Source of the DNA: Diplonema papillatum
Lineage: Eukaryota; Euglenozoa; Diplonemea; Diplonemida; Diplonemidae
DNA: 64,000 bases
Assembly: GCA_030068145.1 (NCBI GenBank)
Contig: JAPJBO010000382.1
Location: 62,001-126,000 of the forward strand
Reading direction: 5' to 3'
Part shown: in pieces, positions 9,949 to 19,370 of the stretch
How the letters are laid out: the number at the start of each line of letters is the position of its first letter
Position numbering within the stretch: the stretch's first letter is position 1
The notes under the pieces: model-generated
What the model was told of the DNA's origin: nothing
Databases searched by the model: none
The model's input: the letters and a program-made list of their open reading frames with translations, nothing else
Made by a program: the position numbers and the translations under genes

Positions 9949-12900
9949 TCATCCGGGGGCTGGTGCCGTGTCTCCTGAGAAAGAGAAGGCCCGCAGCTCT
10001 GTCATGCCTGGAATGCTCTGCCTCCAGGACCGCCGGCGGTGACCCTCAGCGGGGGCTTCCGGAGACGTCGCGACGAGGGGCGGCGGCTTGATGGCGGACT
10101 GCTCGTTCGCAAAGGGAGCCACCGCCTTGAGGATGATCGTGTTGCGCCCCCCCGGGAACGGCTGCTGGCGGCTGATGATGCCGTGGGGCGTCCCGGGGCA
10201 CTGCATCCCAGGCGACGACGGACTGGGCGGGTCCGCCGTGCACGGAACGGCAACCACCGCCGGCGGAAGCATCTGAAACGGGTCCCCGGACGGCATCCGA
10301 CCGCTCCGCGCCGCATCGGGTGACTCTGGGGGGCTGTCGAAAAGTGTCAACGACGACCTCCGCCCGTGCGGAGCGCCTGCGCTCGCAGGCGGAGCCGCGC
10401 CGGACGCGGGGAATATGGGCGAAGGGGCTTTCGACGACCGCCGCCGCGGCGGGGAAACTGCCGACGGCATCGCGGGGGATCCGGGGTTGGATGCGCCGTC
10501 GTACAGGGAGGACTTCGAGTGCCTCGGGCTGTGTGCGTTGAACATGAGCGGGGAAGGGCCCAAGGATCGCCTTCGGAGCAACGACTCGGGGGAGTGCGCC
10601 GACGACGCGGGGGACGCGGGGGGGCTAGCATGCCCCGGCGGGAGCATGGGTGAAGCTGGGTTCGCCAGAATTTTGGGGGACGCGGGCGGGCTCCACGCTG
10701 CGTCGCGCGCGGGCTTCGAGTGCCTGGCCTGCTGCTGCTGCTGCTGCTGGGCGGGCGGGGCGACGGCAACCGGGAGCAGCATGGGCGTCTGCGGGTTCGG
10801 CGGCTTCTTCGGGGAGGTCGGAGGACTGCCGGCGGGGAAGAAGTCGCCGCCCGCGGCGGGGCCCGGCCGCGGCCGCGGGGCGGCCGAAGGCGAAGCCGGC
10901 GCGTTTTGGTCGGCGGACTTCATCATCAGCAGCGACGCGGACGACGTCGGCGGCGGCGGGCGCCGGTTGCGGGCAGGCTTCGGGGACGTGGGGGGGCTGG
11001 CCGCGTCTTGTTGCTGCTGTTGTTGTTGTTGTTGCTGGGAGAGAAGCGTCGACGGAACGCAATAGTCGGAAGAAGCCCTCCGCTTCGGAGCCGAAGGCGA
11101 GGTCGGCGGACTGTACGCATTGCGCGAGAACTGCTGTTGATACTGCTGCTGCTGCTGATGCTGTGGATACTCCTGCTGCTGTTGATGCTGCTGCTGATGC
11201 TGCTGCGGATGTTGTTGATGTTGATGTTGCTGATGCTGCTGCTCCTGCGGTTCACCCTGCTTGCCCCCGAACCCGCCGTGGAACAGGTTGGCCAGCGACT
11301 GGATGACCGAGCCCCGCTGCTTCCCGGGCGACTCGCCCGCGTTTTCGGCCGCCGGGCGAGCTCTTGGAGACACCAGCCGCGCCTCGCTGCCCTTGGGCGG
11401 GGTGCCCTCAGGGGACCCGGGTGGCTGCGTCGACGGGGGGGGGAGGAACGGGTGGGGGACGGGCGGCCGCGGGGGGCCCTTGAGGCTGTCCGGCTGCGAG
11501 TTGAGGGTCGAGCAGGCCGAAAGCGTCGACACCGACGCTGCTTCGCTCGCAGCCGGCGGTCCGGCGGCGGTCTTCACGCGGTACTCCCACGCTTCGATCG
11601 CCGCCGACTCCGACGCGTCGGGCCCGGGCTGACAGCGCGGCGGCCTACGTTGCGGGCTGTGTATCCCTTCGTGGGGATACGAAACCCTGCCTGGGTTCGC
11701 ACCGGACTGCGGAGTCGCAGGCCGCTCTCCCTTCGCGGTCGTTTGCATGGTGCGGTTCGTCGCGTCGCCAGACCACGCCGACAACGCGTCAAACAGCGTC
11801 GAAAGCGTGTCAGTCTGCCAGAGGTCTGCACCTCCGCCCTGCGGGTTCCCGCCACCGCCGCCGCCCCCCGCCTGCAGCCGCTTGATGACCTCGGCGAGTG
11901 CCTTGTCGGTGCGGTCGCCAGGAGGCGGCGAGGCCCTCTTCCAGTCGGCGTCGGCGGCGCTGTTGCAGGAGCTGACCGCGAGGGACCCGGCTGAGTCGCG
12001 GGCCGTCGGCTCCGCCGGCCGCTGCGCGGCAGTGCCCGTCCGCGCTGCCTGCGCCGTCGACGACAGCAGCGCACGCGCGGTCGCATCGGCGGACTGGGCA
12101 GAGAGGGCATCAAAGATGGTCGATATCGTCTCCGTCCGGTGCAGGTCGACACCCGGCACGCCGCCGCCCGCGCAGTGCAGGCGCTTGACGAGCTCGGCGG
12201 CGATCGCTTTTTCGTCCATCTCCCCCAAGCCGTGCCTTCGGTCGGCGGGCGGAGAATCGCTGCGCGGGGCCATCGTCATCTCCCGTGAGGGTGACGGTGA
12301 CCACATTATCTCCTTTGAGGACATCATCTCCCTAGATGACGTCATGTCCCGTGAGGGTGAGGACATCATCTCCCGTGAGGGTGATGACATCATCTCCCGT
12401 GAAGACATCATCATCTCCCGTGTTGGTGAAGACATCGTCATCTCCCGCGAGGGTGAAGACATCATCTCTCTTGAGGACATCATTTCCTGTGAGGGTGAAG
12501 ACATCATCCCCCGCCCGTCGCGGGCGCCTCGGGACGTCTGCCCCGCCTCTGCCCCGGTTCCCGCGCCGTGTATCTCGCCGGCGCGAACCGCCGGATCGCC
12601 GCAGGCCGCCTTCGCGTCGAACGGCGCACGGCCGGCCGCCAGCGGCGCCGCGGGGACCGCGGAGAACGAAGCCGGCGCCGGCGGCGCCGACGGCGACGGC
12701 GGGTGGCCGCTGCCGCCGCTGCGGTACTTCGTGAACGGGTCCGTCGGGTCCCAGGGCGAGTCGGGGCACGGCTCATCGTCGGCGGGGCAGTACCCGCCGA
12801 CCGCGGCGCCGTGCGGCTCCGGGGGGGGTGCGGCCAGGGAGTGCCGGGGCTTGGCCCATTCCTTGACGACGGCGCCGGCGACGACTAGGACCACCCTCAC

Positions 12901-15645
12901 GATCAGCGCCCCCCACGCGATGCCGAGCGCACGGCCCGACAGCCACATCAGCAGCTTTTCCCGGTCGCCCGGCGGCGCGTCGCCGGCCAGCCCCACCGCC
13001 GCCGCCGCGAACACCGACGACGTCGCGCCGAACACCCCGACCATCCCGTCGGCGACGGCGTCCTTCGCGCAGACATGCGGACGGAAGAACAACCCGGCCG
13101 CCGCCAGACACAGGAAAACGACGCCGGAGACCACCTTCAGCGCCGCGCAGGGCACCCGCCCGGGGGCTGCGATGCCGGCAGCCAGCGACAGGCCGAGGGC
13201 CGCCGCGCACTGCAGGACGGGGAACTGGACAGATCTGTCGATGTAGTCGCCGACGGCGGGGCGCCCGCACGTGAGCACCGGCATCCTGCGGAGGATCCCG
13301 ACGGCGAGGGGGCTGGTCCGGCGCCAGGGCTGGGGCTGCACCGTCCACTCGCCGGTGCCTATCAGAAAGGTTAACAGCCGGTTCGAAGAAGGCACGCTGC
13401 GAAACGTTACGAATGCGGAGCTCGACGGCACCCTCGAAGCGGTGCCGAGGTACATCAAGCAGGGGAGTCCCAGACAGGTCGCAAGCGCGAGGAGAGCAGG
13501 GAGGAGCGGGAACGTCTCGGAAAGTGAGACGGTTGCGATAGAGCCGAGTGCGATGCCAGGGTACAGAATGAAGATGGCAAGCAACGGCACGGCCGCGACG
13601 ACCGAAGACATCCGAGAAGGCGCCGGGGAGCTGGCGGCGGCGGCCGTATGCCGCGCGACGAAGGCTCGCAGAGCAAAAGTCAAGGCCAAGACGCAAGCAA
13701 GGATGAGGAGGTTGCCGACCACCATTCCCAGGGCGACGCTGCCTGCGACCCGCAGGCGGAGCGGGTGCAAAGCCACCGGGATGCTCGAACCGCTCACGTC
13801 GTCGTCGAACGGCACGCACGTAAGCGAGGACACGTACAACCCGTTAGCGACGGCTCCGGCACTCGAAGCGAAGGCCACCGCCACCAGCACCGCCGACGTG
13901 GTAGCTGCGACCGCGACTGGGCGCAAGTCCTCGACAGTCCCGCCCAGCAGCCGGACCACTTCCGAATCAATTTCGCTGCCGGCTTCCGGGACCCGTTCAC
14001 TGTCCGCAGGCCCGGGGCTTGCCGTTTCCCCGCTCGGGTCGGGCGCAGTGGTAGGCGGGAAGTCAGTGGGCCCCAGCGCGGGGAGGCGTGTAAACTCCGG
14101 CGCGACCGATGGGCTAAACGTTTCTTCCGCGACGACCGGCATGCTCGTGTTCGGAACGACCACGAGCGGAGTCTGCGTTAAAGGCGCAGTGGTCGCTGGG
14201 ACGTAGGTAGTCGGTGCGTCGGTAGCTGGAGCGTGGTAGGTACCCGGAATCTGGGTAGCCGGAGTGTCCGTAGCTGGAGCAAAGGTAGGACTGTACGTAC
14301 CCGGAATCTTGGTAGCCGGAGCGCCGGAAGCAGGGGTGTGGGTAGGAGTGTAGGTAACCGGACTCTGGGTTGCCGGAGTGTCGGTAGCTGGAGCAGAGGT
14401 AGGACTGTAGGTAACCGGAATTTGGGTAGCCGGAGTGTCGGTAGTTGGAGCACGAGTAGGGCTGTATGTTACCGGGGTTTCGGTACCTGGAGCATGGGAA
14501 GGAGTGTAGGTAACCGGAGTGTCGGTATTTCGACTTTGGGATGTTGGAGCGTCGGTATCTTGAGTTGGGTATCCCGGAGTATCGGTAGCTCGACTCTGGG
14601 AAGACGGCGACTCGGTAGTCGGAGTGCGGGTGACCGGAGGGCTCGCAAACGGCGCGTTCGTGAAAGGAGAACCCGTATGCGGAGAGCGCGTGTCCGGCGG
14701 GGATAGCGTGACGGGTGCAGTGGTGCAGGGCACCGAGGTGGGCGGAACGTGGTCGTCCCGTACGACGGAAAAGGAGTCCGCTGTGCACAAGTAGACAACT
14801 TCGCCTCTTCGGACCCCCGCCGTCGGGCTGCCGGTGACGGCAACTACAGCGTCGACAGCTTGGCTCGTCAACCGAGCACGTGACATCGAAGAAGGCTGGG
14901 TCCAATAGAAGCTGGACGGTTCGTCCCCGTCGAGAACCACAGAAGGGTCCGCAGCCTTCCTGAGGAATGCCAAGGGTTTCGATGGGTTGGCGAGGTCGAT
15001 GGTGTATATACCCTGGGCGGTGCCGAGAACCGCGTAGTCGGACAGGATTGCCGCACTGTACACTTTGCCTTGCGCGGTTAGCATCCCGATGTACGAATTG
15101 CTGATAGCATTGTACACGATGAGGCCTTCCTCCGCCAACAGCAGCACGAACCCTCCCCCGACCCGGATGTTGTGCACGTGCGCTTTGTAGGGAAGAGCGT
15201 ATGTCTTCGCCACGAAGATGTTCCACGCCGCTTCAATGAAGACGTACAACTTTTCGCCGTCGCAAAACGAGTAGAGGACGCCCGTCTCTGCCCCAACACC
15301 CTTGCACTTCTTCCCGTGGAGCAAAGAACTCCCCTGTGAGAGGGAGCCGGTCTTCACGTCGTACACGGTCAGTCCGTTGACCCCCGCTGACACCAACGTC
15401 CCTGACTCGTAGTAGAGCAAGTGCTCGTTCGTGTCCGGGACCGTGGCAACCTTCCCCACCGCGTCCGGATTGCTACAGTCAAACATCGTGATGCTGATGC
15501 CCGTTGCAACGAACGCGACGTCCGCCTTTGCCGCAGCGACGTCTTTGCACCCGATTTTCACATCTCCCTTCGCCACAAGCCCCGCCGTCGTGCTTCCAAC
15601 ACAGCACGCAGCCGCCAACACCAGCCTCAATTGCATCCCATACAT
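9949..15645 (-). CDS. surface protein paralog 2: propeller-like ectodomain, stalk, ~8 TM segments, long SPPTSPK/polyQ tail
   Basis: 1898 residues when started at 15645 (MYGMQLRL...). The frame is open to 15891, but a TATA box at 15778-15786 and the signal peptide right after Met-15645 favour this start. Residues 1-22 are a signal peptide. Residues about 23-295 are a propeller-like ectodomain (for example GIYTIDLANPSKPLAFL). Residues about 296-555 are a Thr/Pro stalk of 19-residue repeats (TPATQIPVTYSPTSAPATD type). Residues about 565-930 contain about eight hydrophobic segments, with a conserved Cys and the HPLRLRVAGSVALGMVVGN region shared with paralogs 3 and 4. Residues about 930-1898 are a cytoplasm-type tail: EMMSS repeats, two CAGGGxG-coded Gly patches, polyGln runs, and at least five SPPTSPK or SPPASP motifs. 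It is the most divergent of the full-length paralogs. A receptor or sensor role is inferred. Confidence 0.88.
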   Translation of the reverse strand: MYGMQLRLVLAAACCVGSTTAGLVAKGDVKIGCKDVAAAKADVAFVATGISITMFDCSNPDAVGKVATVPDTNEHLLYYESGTLVSAGVNGLTVYDVKTGSLSQGSSLLHGKKCKGVGAETGVLYSFCDGEKLYVFIEAAWNIFVAKTYALPYKAHVHNIRVGGGFVLLLAEEGLIVYNAISNSYIGMLTAQGKVYSAAILSDYAVLGTAQGIYTIDLANPSKPLAFLRKAADPSVVLDGDEPSSFYWTQPSSMSRARLTSQAVDAVVAVTGSPTAGVRRGEVVYLCTADSFSVVRDDHVPPTSVPCTTAPVTLSPPDTRSPHTGSPFTNAPFASPPVTRTPTTESPSSQSRATDTPGYPTQDTDAPTSQSRNTDTPVTYTPSHAPGTETPVTYSPTRAPTTDTPATQIPVTYSPTSAPATDTPATQSPVTYTPTHTPASGAPATKIPGTYSPTFAPATDTPATQIPGTYHAPATDAPTTYVPATTAPLTQTPLVVVPNTSMPVVAEETFSPSVAPEFTRLPALGPTDFPPTTAPDPSGETASPGPADSERVPEAGSEIDSEVVRLLGGTVEDLRPVAVAATTSAVLVAVAFASSAGAVANGLYVSSLTCVPFDDDVSGSSIPVALHPLRLRVAGSVALGMVVGNLLILACVLALTFALRAFVARHTAAAASSPAPSRMSSVVAAVPLLAIFILYPGIALGSIATVSLSETFPLLPALLALATCLGLPCLMYLGTASRVPSSSAFVTFRSVPSSNRLLTFLIGTGEWTVQPQPWRRTSPLAVGILRRMPVLTCGRPAVGDYIDRSVQFPVLQCAAALGLSLAAGIAAPGRVPCAALKVVSGVVFLCLAAAGLFFRPHVCAKDAVADGMVGVFGATSSVFAAAAVGLAGDAPPGDREKLLMWLSGRALGIAWGALIVRVVLVVAGAVVKEWAKPRHSLAAPPPEPHGAAVGGYCPADDEPCPDSPWDPTDPFTKYRSGGSGHPPSPSAPPAPASFSAVPAAPLAAGRAPFDAKAACGDPAVRAGEIHGAGTGAEAGQTSRGARDGRGMMSSPSQEMMSSREMMSSPSREMTMSSPTREMMMSSREMMSSPSREMMSSPSRDMTSSREMMSSKEIMWSPSPSREMTMAPRSDSPPADRRHGLGEMDEKAIAAELVKRLHCAGGGVPGVDLHRTETISTIFDALSAQSADATARALLSSTAQAARTGTAAQRPAEPTARDSAGSLAVSSCNSAADADWKRASPPPGDRTDKALAEVIKRLQAGGGGGGGNPQGGGADLWQTDTLSTLFDALSAWSGDATNRTMQTTAKGERPATPQSGANPGRVSYPHEGIHSPQRRPPRCQPGPDASESAAIEAWEYRVKTAAGPPAASEAASVSTLSACSTLNSQPDSLKGPPRPPVPHPFLPPPSTQPPGSPEGTPPKGSEARLVSPRARPAAENAGESPGKQRGSVIQSLANLFHGGFGGKQGEPQEQQHQQHQHQQHPQQHQQQHQQQQEYPQHQQQQQYQQQFSRNAYSPPTSPSAPKRRASSDYCVPSTLLSQQQQQQQQQQDAASPPTSPKPARNRRPPPPTSSASLLMMKSADQNAPASPSAAPRPRPGPAAGGDFFPAGSPPTSPKKPPNPQTPMLLPVAVAPPAQQQQQQQARHSKPARDAAWSPPASPKILANPASPMLPPGHASPPASPASSAHSPESLLRRRSLGPSPLMFNAHSPRHSKSSLYDGASNPGSPAMPSAVSPPRRRSSKAPSPIFPASGAAPPASAGAPHGRRSSLTLFDSPPESPDAARSGRMPSGDPFQMLPPAVVAVPCTADPPSPSSPGMQCPGTPHGIISRQQPFPGGRNTIILKAVAPFANEQSAIKPPPLVATSPEAPAEGHRRRSWRQSIPGMTELRAFSFSGDTAPAPG
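10729..11250 (-). repeat. CAG/CAA trinucleotide tracts coding polyglutamine in gene 2
   Basis: Three tracts seen on the plus strand as CTG/TTG runs: 10729-10750, 11010-11038, and a longer interrupted one at about 11128-11244 in which His codons are mixed in. Mixed CAG and CAA codons make them less slippage-prone than pure tracts. Confidence 0.85.
12275..12505 (-). repeat. short tandem repeats coding EMMSS/SPSREM in gene 2 tail
   Basis: Degenerate units of roughly 15-24 bases built around GACATCATCTCCCGTGAGGG (plus strand) give about a dozen Glu-Met-Met-Ser-Ser blocks alternating with SPSR or SPTR. All units keep the reading frame. Confidence 0.85.
14190..14610 (-). repeat. 57-base tandem repeats coding the gene 2 stalk
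   Basis: About six diverged units of 57 bases (19 residues), each with ATQIPVTYSPT or a near variant and an APATD block. Gene 3 also uses a 19-residue unit, with different sequence. Confidence 0.75.
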
Positions 15646-15777
15646 TTCAGGCGGGCGGCGAGGGAGAAAGAGAAAAGGGGAAGAAAAAGGGGAATCGCGT
15701 GAGGAAACAGATACCAAAACAGAGACAAAAACGGTTCTCTCCGGGGAGGCGGGGACACCGCAGCCGGCGGGGGGGGG

Positions 15778-15786
15778 TTTATATAG
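15778..15786 (-). promoter_or_regulatory. TATA box upstream of gene 2
   Basis: Minus-strand CTATATAAA in a GC-rich context, about 135 bases before the ATG at 15645. A pyrimidine-rich stretch (15655-15700 on the minus strand) lies between the two. Spacing suits a core promoter with a 5' leader of roughly 100 bases. Confidence 0.5.
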
Positions 15787-18133
15787 GCCGCGGGTTTTTG
15801 CACTTCCCAAGAGAACAGAATGATGACCCCTGTGGCCAGCGGGCCTTGTGTGTTGGAGAAGAGCGTGAAGGAGCGGGGGGGGGTCGAACAAAAAGGAACG
15901 CAGAGTAACGCGGCAGGGTTACTTTCTCTATACTTCACGACGTGTACGGGTCTGGCCGGCACACGCGGGATATTCGCTGTGACCACAGGGCCAACCCCGT
16001 CGGGGTAGGGAGGGGGCAGAGCCCCCAATCAACAAACGCACTCCGCAGTTTCGTGTAGTACGTTTGCTGAGGTATTATCGAGTCTTCGGCTGGCCGTAGA
16101 CTCGAAAGTAGGTTCTGGAGAGGGGGGCGGGTTGTGTCGGGTGTTTGCTTTTCGAAGGAAGGACGTTCTTTGGAGGTCGGTCGCGGGAGTTGTCGTTGTG
16201 GCAGCTCCCCCCTTTCGCTGCAATGTATCAGGGTCGACAACCGACAAACGAAGCCCCACCCCCTATCCAACCCCCCAAAGGGGAGGGGGGGAAAAATAAT
16301 GCCTGCCTGTTGGTGGGAGAAAGTTGGTTTATTTCGGAAGTTTCTCGGGCAAGGTTGGAAATATGGATCCGGCCAAATGGCTGACCCCGTACGGATGGAG
16401 GTTGGCGAGGGCGCAGAAAGCCTTCCTGAGAAACCTGTGGATCAAATTCAAGTGTTCAACGACTCCAACTGGAGAATCTGGGGCTCCTTGAAAGGCTTCG
16501 TAGCACCTCTTCAGTAGCAAACATTGATTATTTCTGACATGGTTTCCCCCTGGAGGCGCAGTGTCCCGGTTTTGACTTTTCGACATCACTAGAATAGAGA
16601 TGTCCCCGTAAAGGGATAACAATAAACCCTCACACGGGGGGGGGGGGGGGGGCATCACTTGGCAAACTTGAAAGTTTTAGGGCGGCATCATGTGTTCAAC
16701 CTGCAGCATTGTTCGGGCCCGGGCTCTGACAGTACTGTGGTTTGACTTCCTCCAGTTCCTTATTGCGAATTGTCGCCTCTCGTCTTATCACTGCGTCATC
16801 CCCAGCCCTGCAAATGCGCAGCGCCCCCCTGTTGGTCTCCCTGCGGGCCCGAAAACGCTATTCGTCACGAATGCGGAAGTGAATTAGCGTCGGTGCGTGA
16901 ATCAGTTGCAGGAGCTTCTGCAGCATGAGCATCTGTTATATCTGTTACAGCCTGTCATGGCCAGCGCCCTTGGCCGTTGTCGAGTCTAGTAGTTCACCCA
17001 TCGCCCGCTTCTGCACGTGCTTCACCTTTCTGTGTGTACAACTGGTATGTTCAGATTCAGGTGTTGCCGGGTTAGTGTGCAAATTTGGACGGGCCCACGA
17101 AGAGTGCAGACGACCATCAATGCTATCAGCGCTGCGCGGAGCGCCCGAGGCAGTTGCAGTCCCTCAACCACCCCGCCTCAACCCGCAGGAACCCAATCGT
17201 TCCCAATGCCTTCCATGCTGGGTGATGAGAACAACGATCAGCCGGTGAACACTTGCAGGCGTGTTTGCCCCCCATCTCATCGCACGGCGCTTGAGGGAAA
17301 AGACACAGGAAAGCAAGGGGAGACCACTTTGACTTATGTTGTGTAGGACAGCAAGTATCAGACTAGCCCACCCGACGGCGGTTGATTCTTTGAAGCAGGC
17401 TTTCTGCACCGGAGGTACTTGCTTGGGGTAGCCTTTGTGGGGAAACTGGTTCTCTGGCCCGTAGTACTGCTCTTGTCTGCACGCGGGCGCACGTGCTACA
17501 TTTTGCGGGACAGGTGCGGTGCAGGGTTCAATCTCCTTTTGCGCTAGCACTCACGTAGAAGCGCGGAAAGCTGCTGCGTGCCCACGCAGTGTGGACGGCT
17601 GCATGTGGGCACACTTCTTCAAAAAGGAAGTTGGAAGCATCGCCCTGGTCGCACGAAAAATGGTTCGAGGACCACCTGGACTACTCAACGTCCGATTGTC
17701 GGTATCGATTTCCATCCGACGACCGAGTTACCCATCACAGATGAGCGGTCCGCGCAAGCTCATTATCCCGTTCTAGAGTTGACTCCGATAACAAAAGAGA
17801 GGAGAGGGTTCCGTGAGAGAGGAATGAGACCATGAGGGACGGGAAGCCTCTGGGGTTTCAGACTATCTTCTTTTTGCTTTTTGCCTAAACTTTATATTCA
17901 TTCACTATCATGGGGCACTTCAGGAAGTATCAAACAAGCGTTCCGGGAAAAGCCTGTTATGAGGGACCAAGGTGTGGGGAAGTGGTGCGACAGATTCCGC
18001 GACTACGTCATCTCGTACATTCATCTGCTTTATTCCTCCGGGTGTCAGAAGTCGGACTTTCGGCTTCTGATGACAAACGACGTTCTCACGCGACATGGTA
18101 CTCGCCCGGGTCGCCGTAACCCTCGAGAAGGAG

Positions 18134-18195
18134 GGTAGTAGCTTGAACTTCATATGCAGCAACAATCTGTGACGATAGACTGCGCAGTAGTAGTT
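18134..18195 (+). repeat. dispersed repeat family B, copy 2
   Basis: GTAGTAGCTTGAACTTCATA then TGCAGCAACAATCTGTGACG, closely like 1891-1953 and 39608-39668. At 39608 family B directly follows a family A fragment, so A and B may be parts of one larger element. Confidence 0.65.
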
Positions 18196-19078
18196 GCCGT
18201 CAACCCTCGAAGGGAATGGCAGAGGGAAAATACTCGACGTAGCTGCTTTGACTTCGAATGAACGAAGGAAATGTAGAGGTGAGCTCTACTAGCCGGGGAG
18301 CAAGTCTGCATCCTATCGACGAAGCCTGTCGCACTATCCGAAGATTGCCTGGCCTGCAAAACCGGCTGTCTACTACGGCGACATTCGACACCAGTGTCGG
18401 TAACAAGCACTGGCTGCAACTCGTTGCTTTCAGTGGTCGCCACACAAAGTGCAGCTTACTGGAGGGAAAGTTCGCTTTAAACTGCCTTCTGTTCTAATGA
18501 ATGAGTGCTGGGTGCCAAACACATGTGTAACTTGCAGTGGTTCCAGACACGCATGTCATGAGAAGTGGTAACAACTAGATGGGTGACCATTCGAATCCGG
18601 GGGTACTTTGATTCGTAAAAAAAGCGATCCGAGCAGGTGTCTGTGGAGGCTGGCTCCCGGAAAAAAGGGTTTTACACATTTGTGTGTTCCTAAGTTGGGC
18701 GACTGTTGACTGCGTTTTCTTCCAAATAATGTACATGATGCTGCTGGGAACATTCGACAGTTTGGCGGGTCTAAGATGCCGAAAGGGGGATCTTAAACCG
18801 ACCTAACAAAAAGCCACCGACACAAACCGCCTTCTTAAAGTACAGTATACTTTACTAGATGGGGGTAGCCCTTCTGTTCGTGTTGTGTTTGCGACCGCTA
18901 CAAAATGGTGTGCGCAAGTAGCAGTAGTGGTTCGCAGTTGTCGAACGCCACGGCAGCCGGACACAGCAGGCGTCCGCAAGCAAAACGAGAATAAAAATCG
19001 AAGGCCTTTATGCATGCCATGGCCGAAATGAAAAGACACCAATCCTCTAACGTTCGCAACATTTTTCAGAGTGAAAAT

Positions 19079-19135
19079 TAGTTCGAAAATCCGGGGTTAA
19101 TAAGGTCTCCGGGTGCCCATCGTCGAAAGGGTTCC
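19079..19135 (+). repeat. dispersed repeat family E, copy 1
   Basis: Contains ATCCGGGGTTAATAAGGTCT and CCGGGTGCCCATCGTCGAA. Related stretches occur at 32234-32300 and 44461-44510 (all with AGTTTGCTCGAAG- or AGTTCGCTTGA-type starts). Confidence 0.55.
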
Positions 19136-19343
19136 CTTTAATTTAAGGCAACGTAAACGTATGCATATCGTATCTGTGGTATATTTTCGTTTGATTTTGT
19201 GTTGCTGCCAGAGAAGGACAAAGAGCAAATGAACCCCAATCCTTAAAACTCGACACAGCCTAAATATGAGGATAGGGTGGTGGATTCTTCATGGGCCTTT
19301 GCGAAACCGCTAGGTGCAGGCGTTTTTCAAAGGCTTAGAAAAC

Positions 19344-19370
19344 ATCGTTTGGCAGAATGTGCCAAACGAT
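19344..19370. repeat. perfect hairpin
   Basis: ATCGTTTGGCA at 19344-19354 and its exact reverse complement at 19360-19370, separated by five bases. No associated gene was recognised. Confidence 0.8.

Noticed and set aside
11747-13246. Plus-strand frame of 499 codons inside gene 2
   Set aside because: Antisense to the membrane domain and tail of gene 2 in GC-rich DNA; no domain recognised.
15646-15891. Upstream extension of gene 2 by 82 codons
   Set aside because: The TATA box lies inside this stretch, and the signal peptide only makes sense when starting at 15645.
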